Shown: positions 35,134 through 43,612 of the stretch, piece after piece
How the letters are laid out: each line of letters opens with the position of its first letter
Numbering within the stretch: the stretch's first letter is position 1
Source: Pseudonocardia sp.
Lineage (GTDB): Bacteria > Actinomycetota > Actinomycetes > Mycobacteriales > Pseudonocardiaceae
Length of the DNA stretch: 44,351 nt
NCBI GenBank assembly: GCA_019244295.1
Contig: JAFASX010000157.1
Location: 1 to 44,351 of the forward strand
Direction: 5' to 3'
Notes under the pieces: generated by a model
Told to the model about the DNA's origin: nothing
The model's database searches: none
Seen by the model: only the letters and a program-made list of their open reading frames with translations
Made by a program: the position numbers and the translations under genes

Positions 35134-35895
35134 CTACATACCCACCGCACGGTAGAGCGATCCCAGCTCGGCGCGGGTTAGCGGGCGCAGCCGACCTGGC
35201 CGCTGGTTGCCCAGGGTGACTTCGCCGATCCCGGTGCGAACGAGCCGGCGCACCGGATGACCCACTTCGTCGAGCAGCCGCCGAACCACATGCTTTCGTC
35301 CCTCGTGCAGGACCAGCTCAATCATCGCCCGCCCGCCCTGAGCGTCGATCAGCCGGAATGAGTCCACCCGCACCGGCCCGTCGGCGAGCTCGACACCTTC
35401 CCGCAGCCGCCGTCCCAGCTCCCGGGGAATAGGACCAGGTACCTCCGCGAGATAGGTCTTGCTCACTTCGAATGACGGGTGCATCAGCCGGTGTCCGAGC
35501 TCACCGTCGTTGGTCAGCAGCAACAGACCCTCGGTATCGGCATCCAGCCGTCCCACGTGGAACAACCGGTCATCCCGGCCGGCCAACAGATCACCGACAC
35601 AGGGTCGGCCCCGGTCGTCCGCCATGGTGGACAACATCCCACGCGGCTTGTTCAACGCCAGGTGCACCACGTCATCACGCAGCTCGACCCGCGCACCGTC
35701 GACCCGCACCACCGCGACAGCCGGGTCGATGCGCCGACCCATCTGGCGCACCACCTCGCCGTCCACACTCACCCGCCCTTCGGCGATGAGCTCCTCAGCG
35801 GCTCGCCGGGAGGCGATACCGGCTTGAGCGAGGACCTTCTGCAGGCGAGTGCCTGCAGGCTGCGCGTCAGAACCGAACTCGATCTCAGACATCAT
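35134..35895 (-). CDS. rluB: 23S rRNA pseudouridine synthase (RluB/RsuA family)
   Basis: It isomerises a uridine in rRNA. The N-terminal S4 RNA-binding domain reads RLQKVLAQAGIASRRAAEEL. The catalytic domain has the Asp motif HVGRLDADTEGLLLLTNDG and the C-terminal EGRKHVVRRLLDEVGHPV. The product is 250-253 residues, normal for the family. ATG overlaps the scpB stop by several bases. It is the last gene of the leftward parA-scpA-scpB-rluB unit. Confidence 0.92.
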   Translation of the reverse strand: MMSEIEFGSDAQPAGTRLQKVLAQAGIASRRAAEELIAEGRVSVDGEVVRQMGRRIDPAVAVVRVDGARVELRDDVVHLALNKPRGMLSTMADDRGRPCVGDLLAGRDDRLFHVGRLDADTEGLLLLTNDGELGHRLMHPSFEVSKTYLAEVPGPIPRELGRRLREGVELADGPVRVDSFRLIDAQGGRAMIELVLHEGRKHVVRRLLDEVGHPVRRLVRTGIGEVTLGNQRPGRLRPLTRAELGSLYRAVGM

Positions 35896-36502
35896 CGATT
35901 GCGTCCACCTCGGGCAACAGCGGAGCCAGCGGCGGTAGCTCCGCCAGCGAGGTCAGCCCCAGCCGCTCCAGAAAAAGCTCTGTGGTGCGGTAGAGAATGC
36001 CATGGGTAGTTTGGTCGATGCCAGACTCCTCGACCAAACCCCGAGTCAGAAGGGTACGCATCACGCCATCGCTATTGACGCCGCGTACCGCGGCTACCCG
36101 CGCCCGGGTGACCGGCTGGCGATAGGCAACCACAGCGAGCGTCTCCAACGCGGCCCTGGTGAGCTTTGCGCGGTGGCCGTCGCGCAGCATCCGTTCCACA
36201 TAGGGCGCGTAGCGGTCTCTGGTGTAGAAACGCCACCCGCCACCAACCCGGCGCACATCAATGCCTCGGTTACCGGCGCGATATCGCTCGGCCAACCGAG
36301 GTAACGCGGCGGCCACCCACTCCCGCGGGACATCCAGCGCGTCAGCCAGCTGATCCTCGTCGGCCGGCTCGTCGACCACGAGCAACAGCGACTCCAGCGC
36401 GCACTCCAGCGTTTCCTCCCCGACGATCTTAGGTAGCTGTTCGTCCGAAGGGTCGGCTCGGCCCGGCTCGGCTTGAACCGGCAACGTCGGTTGCTCGTTC
36501 AT
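35885..36502 (-). CDS. scpB: Segregation and condensation protein B
   Basis: This is the winged-helix subunit of the SMC-ScpAB chromosome condensation complex. Family blocks are LECALESLLLVVDEPADEDQ, LETLAVVAYRQPVTRARVAA, RGVNSDGVMRTLLTRGLVEE and ILYRTTELFLERLGL. I chose ATG 36502 (MNEQPTLPVQ), which overlaps the scpA stop (ATGA), over an ATG eight codons upstream. The length of 205 residues is normal. Confidence 0.93.
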   Translation of the reverse strand: MNEQPTLPVQAEPGRADPSDEQLPKIVGEETLECALESLLLVVDEPADEDQLADALDVPREWVAAALPRLAERYRAGNRGIDVRRVGGGWRFYTRDRYAPYVERMLRDGHRAKLTRAALETLAVVAYRQPVTRARVAAVRGVNSDGVMRTLLTRGLVEESGIDQTTHGILYRTTELFLERLGLTSLAELPPLAPLLPEVDAIDDV

Positions 36503-37335
36503 GAGTGGGTCCGGTTCCCGGTCCAACTCACCACCAGCTCACCGAACGCTTCTTCCTGGGCTAGCTGCACACACGCTTCTCGGTAAAGCTCCAGCACCGC
36601 CAGGAAACGCACGACTACCTGCAACGGCTCGGCGCAGTCGGCGATGAGCTCATGGAAGCTGGCCTGGCCCAGCACAACCAACCGCTCGCGCAGCAAGGCC
36701 ATCTGCTCGGGCACCGACGCTCGCCCGGCGTGCAGGTGATCCAGCGATACCGTGGGCGGTGGCTTGGGACGGAACACCGCGGCGGCCAGCCGCGCGAAAC
36801 GTTCGGCATCGATCCCGAGCATGACCTCAGGCAACAGCTGAGTGTAGCGGTCTTCCAGGGCGACCGATCGCGGGTAGCGGCGCATCGCGGCGGCTTCCAG
36901 TTCCACGAACAGCGAGGCCACCCGCTTGTACGCCCGATACTGCAACAGCCGGGCGAACAGCAGGTCACGCGCCTCCAGCAGCGCGAGGTCCTCGATATCG
37001 TCCACATCCGCGCCCGGCAGCAGGCGGGCGGCTTTGAGATCGAGCAGCGTAGCCGCGATCAGCAGGAACTCGGTGATCTCGTCCAGCGGGGCGCCGGAGC
37101 CAGCCTCGGACAGCGCGCGCGTGTGCGCGATGAAATCGTCTGTGACCTGGTGTAGAGCTACCTCTGTGACATCAAGCTCGTGGCGGTTGATCAGCTGTAG
37201 CAACAGGTCGAACGGACCGCTGAAGTTCTCCAGCCGTACGGTGAATCGGACGCGGGGGCCAGACTCGGCGCCCGATTCAGCATCGGGATCGACCGGCATG
37301 CCCAGCACCGCCTCCGGCGCGATCACCGCGCTCAC
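36499..37335 (-). CDS. scpA: Segregation and condensation protein A
   Basis: This is the kleisin of the SMC complex. Its N-terminal block is FTVRLENFSGPFDLLLQLIN followed by RHELDVTEVALHQVTDDFI. The middle has FLLIAATLLDLKAARLLPG and the C-terminal winged helix has VVRFLAVLELYREACVQLAQ. GTG 37335 was chosen because it overlaps the parA stop (GTGA). The resulting 278 residues match the family. Its stop overlaps the scpB start. Confidence 0.93.
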   Translation of the reverse strand: MSAVIAPEAVLGMPVDPDAESGAESGPRVRFTVRLENFSGPFDLLLQLINRHELDVTEVALHQVTDDFIAHTRALSEAGSGAPLDEITEFLLIAATLLDLKAARLLPGADVDDIEDLALLEARDLLFARLLQYRAYKRVASLFVELEAAAMRRYPRSVALEDRYTQLLPEVMLGIDAERFARLAAAVFRPKPPPTVSLDHLHAGRASVPEQMALLRERLVVLGQASFHELIADCAEPLQVVVRFLAVLELYREACVQLAQEEAFGELVVSWTGNRTHS

Positions 37336-38237
37336 CGGGCGGCCGCCTCCCTGGCGATGACCTCCCTGGCCAGCTGCCGGTAGGCCTTGGCGCCCGCCGA
37401 GGTCGGCGCCCATTTCGTGATCGGCTCACCGGCGACCGTGGTCTCCGGGAAACGGACCGTGCGGTTGATGGTCGCGTCGAACACCAACTCGCCGAATGCC
37501 TCGAGCACTCGGTCGCGGACCTCACGGGTGTGCAGCGTCCGAGGGTCGTACATGGTAGCCAGGATGCCAGTGATCGCCAGGCCGGGATTGAGCCGATCGC
37601 GCACCTTCTCGATGGTGTCGATGAGTAGCGCCACTCCGCGCAGGCTGAAGTACTCGCATTCCAACGGGATCAGCACGCTGTGCGCACAGGTCAGCGCGTT
37701 GATCGTGAGCAGACCCAGCGACGGCTGACAATCCACCAAGATCATGTCATAGTCGTCGGTCGCCGGCTTGATCGCTCGGGCCAGGGTATGTTCACGGCCG
37801 ACCTCGGTGACCAGCTGCACCTCGGCCGCGGACAGATCGATATTGCTCGGCAGCAGGTCCATACCGGCCACAGCGGTGGGGATGATGACCTCATCAACGG
37901 TGGCCGAACCGTCGATCAGCAAGTTGTAGATCGTGCGCTCGAGCAGGTGGGGCTGCACACCCAGGCCAACCGACAGCGCACCTTGCGGATCGAAGTCGAC
38001 CAGCAGTACCCGCCGACCGTACTCGGCGAGCGCGGCCCCAAGGTTGATGGCCGAAGTGGTCTTACCGACACCGCCCTTCTGGTTCGCTATCGCGATCACC
38101 CTGGCCGGGCCGTGGAAGTTCAACGGCGCCGGCTTGGGCGCGTTCCGGTAATGGTGGCTGCCGGCCGGCTCTTCGGCGGCGCCGTCGAAATCGTCCAGCG
38201 GCGCCGGCCTCGGCTCGATCGGCCGGGGTGTCGACAT
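37332..38237 (-). CDS. ParA-family ATPase
   Basis: This is a 301-residue ATPase with the deviant Walker A IANQKGGVGKTTSAINLGAA, Walker B-like LLVDFDPQGALSVGLG and ILVDCQPSLGLLTINAL. ATG 38237 (MSTPRPIEPRP) was chosen because the sequence upstream in the same frame is not conserved in style. This xerD-linked copy upstream of scpAB is standard in actinobacteria and distinct from the origin-proximal parA. No parB lies beside it. Confidence 0.9.
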   Translation of the reverse strand: MSTPRPIEPRPAPLDDFDGAAEEPAGSHHYRNAPKPAPLNFHGPARVIAIANQKGGVGKTTSAINLGAALAEYGRRVLLVDFDPQGALSVGLGVQPHLLERTIYNLLIDGSATVDEVIIPTAVAGMDLLPSNIDLSAAEVQLVTEVGREHTLARAIKPATDDYDMILVDCQPSLGLLTINALTCAHSVLIPLECEYFSLRGVALLIDTIEKVRDRLNPGLAITGILATMYDPRTLHTREVRDRVLEAFGELVFDATINRTVRFPETTVAGEPITKWAPTSAGAKAYRQLAREVIAREAAAR

Positions 38238-38380
38238 GCGGGCTCCGTCGTGTCGGGATCCTGTCACGCGGTGGTCGCCGGGTCGGCGAGTGCCGGCACC
38301 GCGCCGGCTCAACGGCTCCAGGGTATGCGCCGACCCGAACACCCACCAAAACGCCGCGCCGAACAAGCCGGCTCATCGAT

Positions 38381-39367
38381 TCAGCCGAAGGCACGTGGGT
38401 GCGCCAGCGCGTACACCTCACGCAGCGAATCAACCGTGACCAGCGTGTACACCTGGGTCGTGGTGACCGATGCGTGACCCAGCAGCTCCTGGACGACCCG
38501 GACATCCGCCCCGCCCTCCAATAGGTGGGTGGCGAATGAGTGACGCAGGGTGTGTGGGGATACCGGCTCGGCCACCCCGGCCCGCTCGGCGGCGGCGCGC
38601 AAGCTCTGCCAAGCGCTTTGTCTGGACAGCCGGCCACCGCGAGCGTTGAGAAACACCGCGGGGTTGCCTCGGCCTCTGGCCGCGAGCCCCGGCCTGATCC
38701 GCACCTGGTAAGCCTTCAGCGCTTCGACCGCTGGGCGGCCGACCGGCACCAGCCGTTGTTTACCCCCCTTGCCCGACAGCCGCACCGACCGCCCGTCGAG
38801 GTCGACATCGTCCAGGTCCAGCCCCACCGCTTCGGAGATCCGAGCTCCGGTGGAGTAGAGAAACTCAAGCAGTGCCCGGTCACGGACACCGAGCGGCTCG
38901 TCCAGCCGGCAGGCGTCGAGCAACCGCTCGACCAGATCGAGCGGCAGCGCCTTAGGCAACCGTTTCGGCGGGCTTGGCGGGTGCACCTCGCGTGCCACGT
39001 CAACGGTCAACAAGCCGTCGCGCAACGCGAACCGATGCAGTCCACGCACCGCCACCAGGGTGCGCGCCGCGGACGAGGTGGCCAGCGGCGGATGATCCGC
39101 GTCGCCCTCGCGCAGCACGGCGAGGAACTCCCCGATGTCGGCCTCGGTGACCTCAGCCAGGTCGGTCACCCCGTGCGCGGCCAGATAACCGGCATAGCGC
39201 CTCAGGTCTCGGCGATAGGAGTGCTGGGTGTTGTCCGCGATGCCCCGTTCGACCACGAGATGGTCGAGATAGACGCGTACCGCGTCAGCGATCGGGTCAG
39301 AATTGACCGCCGGAGCGTCGGACCTCACTGTCGCCTCGGTCTCGGGGGACTCATCCAAAACCGCCAT
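38381..39367 (-). CDS. xerD: Site-specific tyrosine recombinase XerD
   Basis: It resolves chromosome dimers at dif. The N-terminal SAM-like domain has [20 protein letters not shown]. The catalytic residues lie in [12 protein letters not shown] (Arg), the Lys region [29 protein letters not shown] (His-x-x-Arg), [13 protein letters not shown] (His) and the nucleophile Tyr of that motif. The length of 328 is slightly above the usual 300 owing to the N-terminal tail. It is separated from parA by 143 bp. Confidence 0.92.
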   Translation of the reverse strand: MAVLDESPETEATVRSDAPAVNSDPIADAVRVYLDHLVVERGIADNTQHSYRRDLRRYAGYLAAHGVTDLAEVTEADIGEFLAVLREGDADHPPLATSSAARTLVAVRGLHRFALRDGLLTVDVAREVHPPSPPKRLPKALPLDLVERLLDACRLDEPLGVRDRALLEFLYSTGARISEAVGLDLDDVDLDGRSVRLSGKGGKQRLVPVGRPAVEALKAYQVRIRPGLAARGRGNPAVFLNARGGRLSRQSAWQSLRAAAERAGVAEPVSPHTLRHSFATHLLEGGADVRVVQELLGHASVTTTQVYTLVTVDSLREVYALAHPRAFG

Positions 39368-39447
39368 GGGACCACCATCTTAGTGGCGGCGGCGTTGCGC
39401 CGTCGCCACTACCGCACCGCCCCAGACTCGCCGAACCCGAGACTCGG

Positions 39448-39840
39448 CTAGCCCCTTGATGGGGTCTTAGCTGGAGCGATTTGATCTTTGAGTGGGACCA
39501 GTTTCGCGCCAATCTCACCAATAATCGATTCGGGCACGCCTAACGACACGAGCGTGTCGACGAGGTGACCGACAACCTTGTCGAATTCTTCCGGCTTGAT
39601 ATGCAACGGAGCGTGGACCCGCTCCATCGAACGCCCATTGTAGATCTCGGGCCCACCGATGGCGGCAGCGATGAAATGCCGCTGGTGCTCTTTCAGCCGA
39701 TTCATATCGATACCAGTGAAATAACCCGCGAGCGCCTCATCGCCGAGAACGCGGTCATAGAACTGGTCGACCGCGACCCGGACAGACTCCGCGCCGCCAA
39801 TAGCGTCATAAATACTACCCTCGGTCGCCGATGTCGTCAT
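39448..39840 (-). CDS. Group I truncated haemoglobin (GlbN-like)
   Basis: This 130-residue globin binds O2 or NO. It has the GGAESVRVAVDQFYDRVL helix with Tyr28 at the B10 position, the FTGIDMNRLKEHQRHFIAAA E helix and the proximal His76 in MERVHAPLHI. ATG 39840 gives the usual length, and a 10-bp palindrome (ATGACGTCAT) overlaps it at 39839-39848. It is the gene downstream of grdA on the same strand but lies beyond a strong hairpin. It may protect the oxygen-sensitive Grd selenoenzyme from O2 or NO; this is inference. Confidence 0.9.
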   Translation of the reverse strand: MTTSATEGSIYDAIGGAESVRVAVDQFYDRVLGDEALAGYFTGIDMNRLKEHQRHFIAAAIGGPEIYNGRSMERVHAPLHIKPEEFDKVVGHLVDTLVSLGVPESIIGEIGAKLVPLKDQIAPAKTPSRG

Positions 39841-40004
39841 GACGTCATATTTAGCGATCAACAGTTACCGGATTATCACCGCGGGGTCAGAAGCTGTTAG
39901 CAAGTTCTCACCAGACTCTTTCCGGCAGTGTGAGATTCCTGAAACAGACCCGCCACACTCGTCGGCCGTCCCCAGTGATGCTCCGCGCCGAGCCGCCGCC
40001 GGTA

Positions 40005-40042
40005 CTCGGTGGGGGTCTGACCTGGGTCTGACCCCCACCGAG
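40005..40042 (-). terminator. Terminator of the grd operon
   Basis: CTCGGTGGGGGTC (40005-40017) and GACCCCCACCGAG (40030-40042) are perfect 13-bp inverse copies with a 12-nt loop, 35 nt beyond the grdA stop on the minus strand. This separates the operon from the haemoglobin gene. Confidence 0.8.
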
Positions 40043-40076
40043 GCTGACAGCGGCGCGTGCGCGTGGAACTCAGGGG

Positions 40077-40547
40077 TTACTTCTTATAGTGCGACGCTTG
40101 TTCGCGGAACTCCCGCACGGCCTCGGCGATAGCATCGGCCTCCAGTACGTCGACCATTAACCCGATCTGCTCCTCCCAGACATCGGACGGCACCGCGGCG
40201 CGTGCCTCGTCTTCGAGAATGTGGTACACGGGGAGGCCCAACTGGACCCCGGCCAATGGTCCTGCCCAGCTCGGATCACCGAGCACCACCGTCTCGGCGG
40301 CGATCCCGGCGCTCTCCGCGTCCGGCGCGCCGAGCAGCACGAGCAGCGAGTCCGCGCCGTGCTCGTCGACCAGGCGCTTGATCGTCTCCTGGGTGGACAG
40401 GTCCATGGCTCCAGCGGCCGTTCAAACGAAGCACTCGGTGGCGACGTAGGCCACCGAGGCACCCGCGGCTTGGACACAAGTCGCTATCGCCGGGCCCGCG
40501 ACCCCATCGCGCTCACCGATCACGATGATCTGTTTGCCGTTGAACAT
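40077..40547 (-). CDS. grdA: GrdA, selenoprotein A of glycine/sarcosine/betaine reductase (Sec at codon 42)
   Basis: GrdA carries the carboxymethyl group from protein B to protein C on its selenocysteine. ATG 40547 follows AAGGAGGTG and directly abuts the thioredoxin stop. Codon 42 is TGA (40424-40422). Reading it as Sec gives ATECFVUTAAGAMDLSTQE, the GrdA active-site signature CFVUTAAGAMDL, and the frame goes on to TAA after 156 residues, the usual length being about 157. Cys39 is two residues before Sec42. Conservation on both sides of the TGA is the evidence that it is recoded. A candidate SECIS hairpin lies at 40389-40414. Read as a stop, the TGA would leave a useless 41-mer. Confidence 0.93.
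40389..40414 (-). promoter_or_regulatory. Candidate bSECIS in grdA mRNA
   Basis: After the TGA (7 nt gap) CTGG pairs with CCAG 18 nt later, and inside that GGA pairs with TCC around a CCTG tetraloop. The loop lies 21-24 nt after the UGA, in the window used by bacterial SECIS elements. The stems are short and the internal loop large, so this is weaker than the grdB case. Confidence 0.35.
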
Positions 40548-40886
40548 TCACACCTCCTTGGTAGGCAAGGTCTCCAGCGCGCTTGCCAGCCACGCATCGA
40601 CTCGATCCGCGTCGAGGCTGGGGTTGGTAATCCGGGCCACCTCCTGGCCGCCGGAGTACAGCAGGATGGTGGGCAAGCCCTGTACCCGCAGCGACATGCA
40701 TAGCCGCCGCGCCTTGCTGGCGTCCAGCTTGACCACGGTCAGCTCGGGGTGGGCACTGGCGATGCTGGCCATGTGGGGGGCCAGCGCCATACACGGGCGG
40801 CAACTATCGGCCCACACATCGACGAGCACGAGACCTGATCCCACCAGGTCGTGGAACGTCTCTTTGGTTGCCTCCATCACAGCCAT
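40548..40886 (-). CDS. Grd-associated thioredoxin, active site Cys-Arg-Pro-Cys
   Basis: This 112-residue thioredoxin is encoded between grdC and grdA. Its active site is WADSCRPCM (Cys29-Arg-Pro-Cys32) and not WCGPC. The cis-Pro is in VQGLPTILLYSGGQEV. Thioredoxin is the electron donor of glycine reductase, and Grd-linked thioredoxins are known for non-classical CxxC motifs. I moved the start from an upstream ATG at 40901 to ATG 40886. That ATG has GGAGG eight bases upstream and sits five bases after the grdC stop. The stop TGA is followed at once by the grdA ATG. Confidence 0.9.
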   Translation of the reverse strand: MAVMEATKETFHDLVGSGLVLVDVWADSCRPCMALAPHMASIASAHPELTVVKLDASKARRLCMSLRVQGLPTILLYSGGQEVARITNPSLDADRVDAWLASALETLPTKEV

Positions 40887-40890
40887 ATAC

Positions 40891-42327
40891 TCAGCCTCCA
40901 TTGCGTTCCAGCAGCACGCTCATCCCATCAGACTGCTGGCTCATCCGCCCCAGGAACAAACTGCCTTTGGCAAGCAGCAACACCCGATCGGCATCTCCCG
41001 CCGTCAAGCGATGCAGCGCGTGCGGCAGGTAGCACACCGCGGAGGCGAGATGGCCCTGGGTTGGGGCGTAACCCGGCATGCCGCGCTCGGCGACGAACTC
41101 CTTCACGCCCTCCCGGCCGATCTCCCCGCGGCGCGCGGCCAGCGCCGCGATGGTGCGGTAGTTGCGCGCCGCGACATCGCCCGAGCCCTGCGGCTCGGTG
41201 ATCTCCGGGTTGTGCAACTCGGTGGCGTAGTCGTCGACGTCCAGCATCCGGGCGCCGATCGCCTCCAGCGGCCGCACGGTCAGGTCGTGCAGAATTTGCG
41301 CCCCAGCGCCGCCGGAGGACACCCGGTGGCGCCCGACAGCATCCAGCCTGATCCGAGGGGACACCCCGTCGTCGGCGGTGATGAGCACCGCCACGCCACC
41401 AATTACGTCCTCCAACACCGGCAGGCCGTGGCGCAGATGGCCTTCGAACTTCATCCCGAGCTTGGGTTGCGAACCCCCGGCAACGACGACGACCTGCTCG
41501 AACACTCCGGCCACCACCAGACTGGCGGCGATCACCAAGGCGGGGATCGGCGCGGCGCAGAAGTTCTTGACATCCGCGCCGGACGAATCGGCCAGGCCCG
41601 CGGCGGAGGCGATCGCCTTGCCCATGTTGCCCCCGCCGCGCTGGTAGCGATCGCCCACCGCTTCCTCGGAGCAGGAGATCGTGTAGCCGATTCCCGCCGG
41701 ATCCACGTTGTGATCGTGCAGCAGGTGTAGCAGCGCGAGCGTGCCGGTAGCCTTGCAGGCCAGGTTCTCCAGCAGCACGTGAGCGGTCAGGGACTCATCC
41801 TCGGCATGCGCGGCCTGCAGCGCGGCGACGACTGTATCGGGTGCCAAATGTATCGGCAATGCACCGGTAGCCAGCGCGGCGGTGACATCACCGGTGGCCG
41901 CGGCGATCCGGCCCAGGTTGAGGCGTGCCGAGAGCGGATGCGACGCCAGCCGTTTAGCCGCCCGCTCAGCTACCTCGGGGGCGAGCACTAGCAGGTCGAA
42001 CTCGTCGACCGCGGCCATCAGCCCGAGGAATTCCTCCTCCGGCATCAGCTCTCCGAACGGCGCGAACCGTTGTCCGCCCGCCCATCCCGTCCCGATCCAC
42101 GGGCGACCCGGTAATTCCCGGGGGTGGCAGGCGCCGAGGAACGCCTGGTGTGGCGGGTACCCAACGGCATCGTCAAAGCCACGCAGACTGTTCAGGAAAC
42201 GCGAGGTTAACTCGGCGCTCGCGGGGAGAGTCCGGATCGGTTTAGAACCATGCCTGGCCAGTCCTGGGGTGTGCGCAAGCACCAGGCTGCTCGCTCGGAC
42301 AACCGCCGCTTCAGGCATTGACGTCAT
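40891..42327 (-). CDS. grdC: GrdC, protein C beta subunit
   Basis: This protein of about 478 residues is related to ketoacyl-ACP synthase III. It takes the Se-carboxymethyl group from GrdA and forms the acetyl-enzyme that GrdD turns into acetyl phosphate. Family blocks are HVLLENLACKATGTLALLHL, SCSEEAVGDRYQRGGGNMGK, the Cys motif DVKNFCAAPIPALV, and HGMPGYAPTQGHLASA plus the ending LAKGSLFLGRMSQQSDGMSV. ATG 42327 and 42318 are both possible; each overlaps the end of grdB. GrdD is not in the window. The final part of the frame overlaps nothing and ends at TGA 40891. Confidence 0.92.
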   Translation of the reverse strand: MTSMPEAAVVRASSLVLAHTPGLARHGSKPIRTLPASAELTSRFLNSLRGFDDAVGYPPHQAFLGACHPRELPGRPWIGTGWAGGQRFAPFGELMPEEEFLGLMAAVDEFDLLVLAPEVAERAAKRLASHPLSARLNLGRIAAATGDVTAALATGALPIHLAPDTVVAALQAAHAEDESLTAHVLLENLACKATGTLALLHLLHDHNVDPAGIGYTISCSEEAVGDRYQRGGGNMGKAIASAAGLADSSGADVKNFCAAPIPALVIAASLVVAGVFEQVVVVAGGSQPKLGMKFEGHLRHGLPVLEDVIGGVAVLITADDGVSPRIRLDAVGRHRVSSGGAGAQILHDLTVRPLEAIGARMLDVDDYATELHNPEITEPQGSGDVAARNYRTIAALAARRGEIGREGVKEFVAERGMPGYAPTQGHLASAVCYLPHALHRLTAGDADRVLLLAKGSLFLGRMSQQSDGMSVLLERNGG

Positions 42328-43612
42328 CAACCTCGAAGATCGTCGGGTGCTCGACCGCGACGGCGACCGCGTCCAACGCGCGCTGCACCAGCTGCCGCCG
42401 CCACTGCCGCTCGGCGGCTGGTGGCAGGTTCGGATCGCCGCACGGGTAGGGGATTCCCCGGCCTGGCACGATGCGCGGCGCGCCCACCTGCTCAGCGATC
42501 GTCACCAGATTGGTGATCAGGGCGGTAGGGATGCCGGCTCGTTCCAGTTCCTTGGCAAGCGTTGACCCGCAACGCGTTCCCGTTCCTCAAGTGGCGGTCA
42601 GAATCGCGGCTTGCACGCCTGCTTTACGCAGCTGCGCGGCCCACTCGACGCCGAAGCGCCGCGCGGTGGCCACCGGTGTGCCATTGCCCACCGTGGTCAG
42701 GAACTCGCCGTGCAGGCGGCCGATGGCGCCCTCGCGTTCCAACGCGCGGGCGGCGTCCAGGGGCAGCAGCCGGTTAGGGTCGGCATTAGCGGCGGTGGTA
42801 GCGAACCCGCCGTCCACCGACTCCCACGCCCCGGAGGCGAGGGTGTCGGCGCCCTCGACCGGGTAACGCAGCCAACGGCTGGCGCGGGCGGATTCGAGCC
42901 GGTCCGGGTTACCGGCGGGTACCACGGCGCCCTCGGTGACCAGCGCAACGGTCACGCTGGCGGCTTTGTCGACCGGCGCGGCCGGATCGACCACCCCGAA
43001 GCCGCCAACCGGGACCTCGGTAGCCTCCCGATCGCCACCCAGCCGGCGCAGCACGAGCTCCACAGCCCGCGCCGCGGCGCGCTGCTCGACCAGCTGGCCG
43101 ACCCGGGCAGCCTGGATAACACGTCCGTCAGCCGCGGTCAGTGCCTCGCCGGCGGCCAGCTTCGTGACGGCGGCGGCCAGGCGCTGCACGCTCGGGCGCA
43201 TCTCCCGCGCCGTGGCGCCCGCGGCGATCACCGGCGCGTCGCCCGCCTCGGAGATGCCGGGGTTGTCCGGGTGCATCGCGGCTAACGCCGGCAGCCCGGC
43301 GGCCTGCGCGACGGCGGCCAGCCGGGCGCAGGCCAACCCGTAACGACCGCTGCCGAAGGCCGGTCCGGCGACCAACAGATCGGCCCCGGCGGCCTGGGCC
43401 ATCTTCAGGAGTTCCGGCGCCGCAGTGGTGTGCGAGGCCGCATGATCGTCGCCACAGACGAGCGTGGCGACGATATCGTGCTCGGCGCCCAGCAACTGGG
43501 CCAGGAGTCGCCCAGGACCGACCGTCCCCTTGAGCACCCGTGCGCCTATACCAGCCGAGTCCTCACCACCCAGCCCCGCATAGAACTGGTTGACGTAGTG
43601 CACAATGCGCAT
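42311..43612 (-). CDS. grdB: GrdB, selenoprotein B subunit of glycine/sarcosine/betaine reductase (Sec at codon 342)
   Basis: GrdB is the substrate-specific catalytic subunit that cleaves the C-N bond with GrdE and hands the carbon unit to GrdA. The N-terminus, MRIVHYVNQFYAGLGGEDSA, and LVAGPAFGSGRYG are family blocks. Codon 342 is TGA (42589-42587). Read as Sec it gives ILTATUGTGTRCGSTLAKEL, and the frame continues through GAPRIVPGRGIPYPCGDPNL to TGA 42311. This gives 433 residues against about 436 in clostridia. ATG 43612 overlaps the grdE stop and has a GGGAG ribosome binding site. A SECIS-type hairpin follows the TGA. The paralogues GrdF (sarcosine) and GrdH (betaine) cannot be excluded. 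Confidence 0.92.
42554..42581 (-). promoter_or_regulatory. bSECIS element in grdB mRNA
   Basis: On the mRNA strand, five bases after the TGA, GGGAAC, GCGTTG, loop CGGGT, CAACGC and TTGCC fold into a stem. Six pairs (GCGTTG/CAACGC) carry the five-base loop. A single C is bulged, then AA/TT pair, a G-G mismatch follows and GG/CC pair. The G-rich loop sits 18-22 nt after the UGA. Loop position, bulge and G content match the layout of bacterial SECIS stems bound by SelB. Confidence 0.7.

Noticed and set aside
40422..40424. TGA as a real stop, with grdA starting at the ATG at 40406
   Set aside because: The strong AAGGAGGTG ribosome binding site serves the ATG at 40547, and the 41 codons before the TGA match the GrdA N-terminus.
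42587..42589. TGA as a real stop splitting grdB into two genes
   Set aside because: The sequence on both sides aligns as one protein of normal length with the known Sec position, and the downstream part has no ribosome binding site or start of its own.
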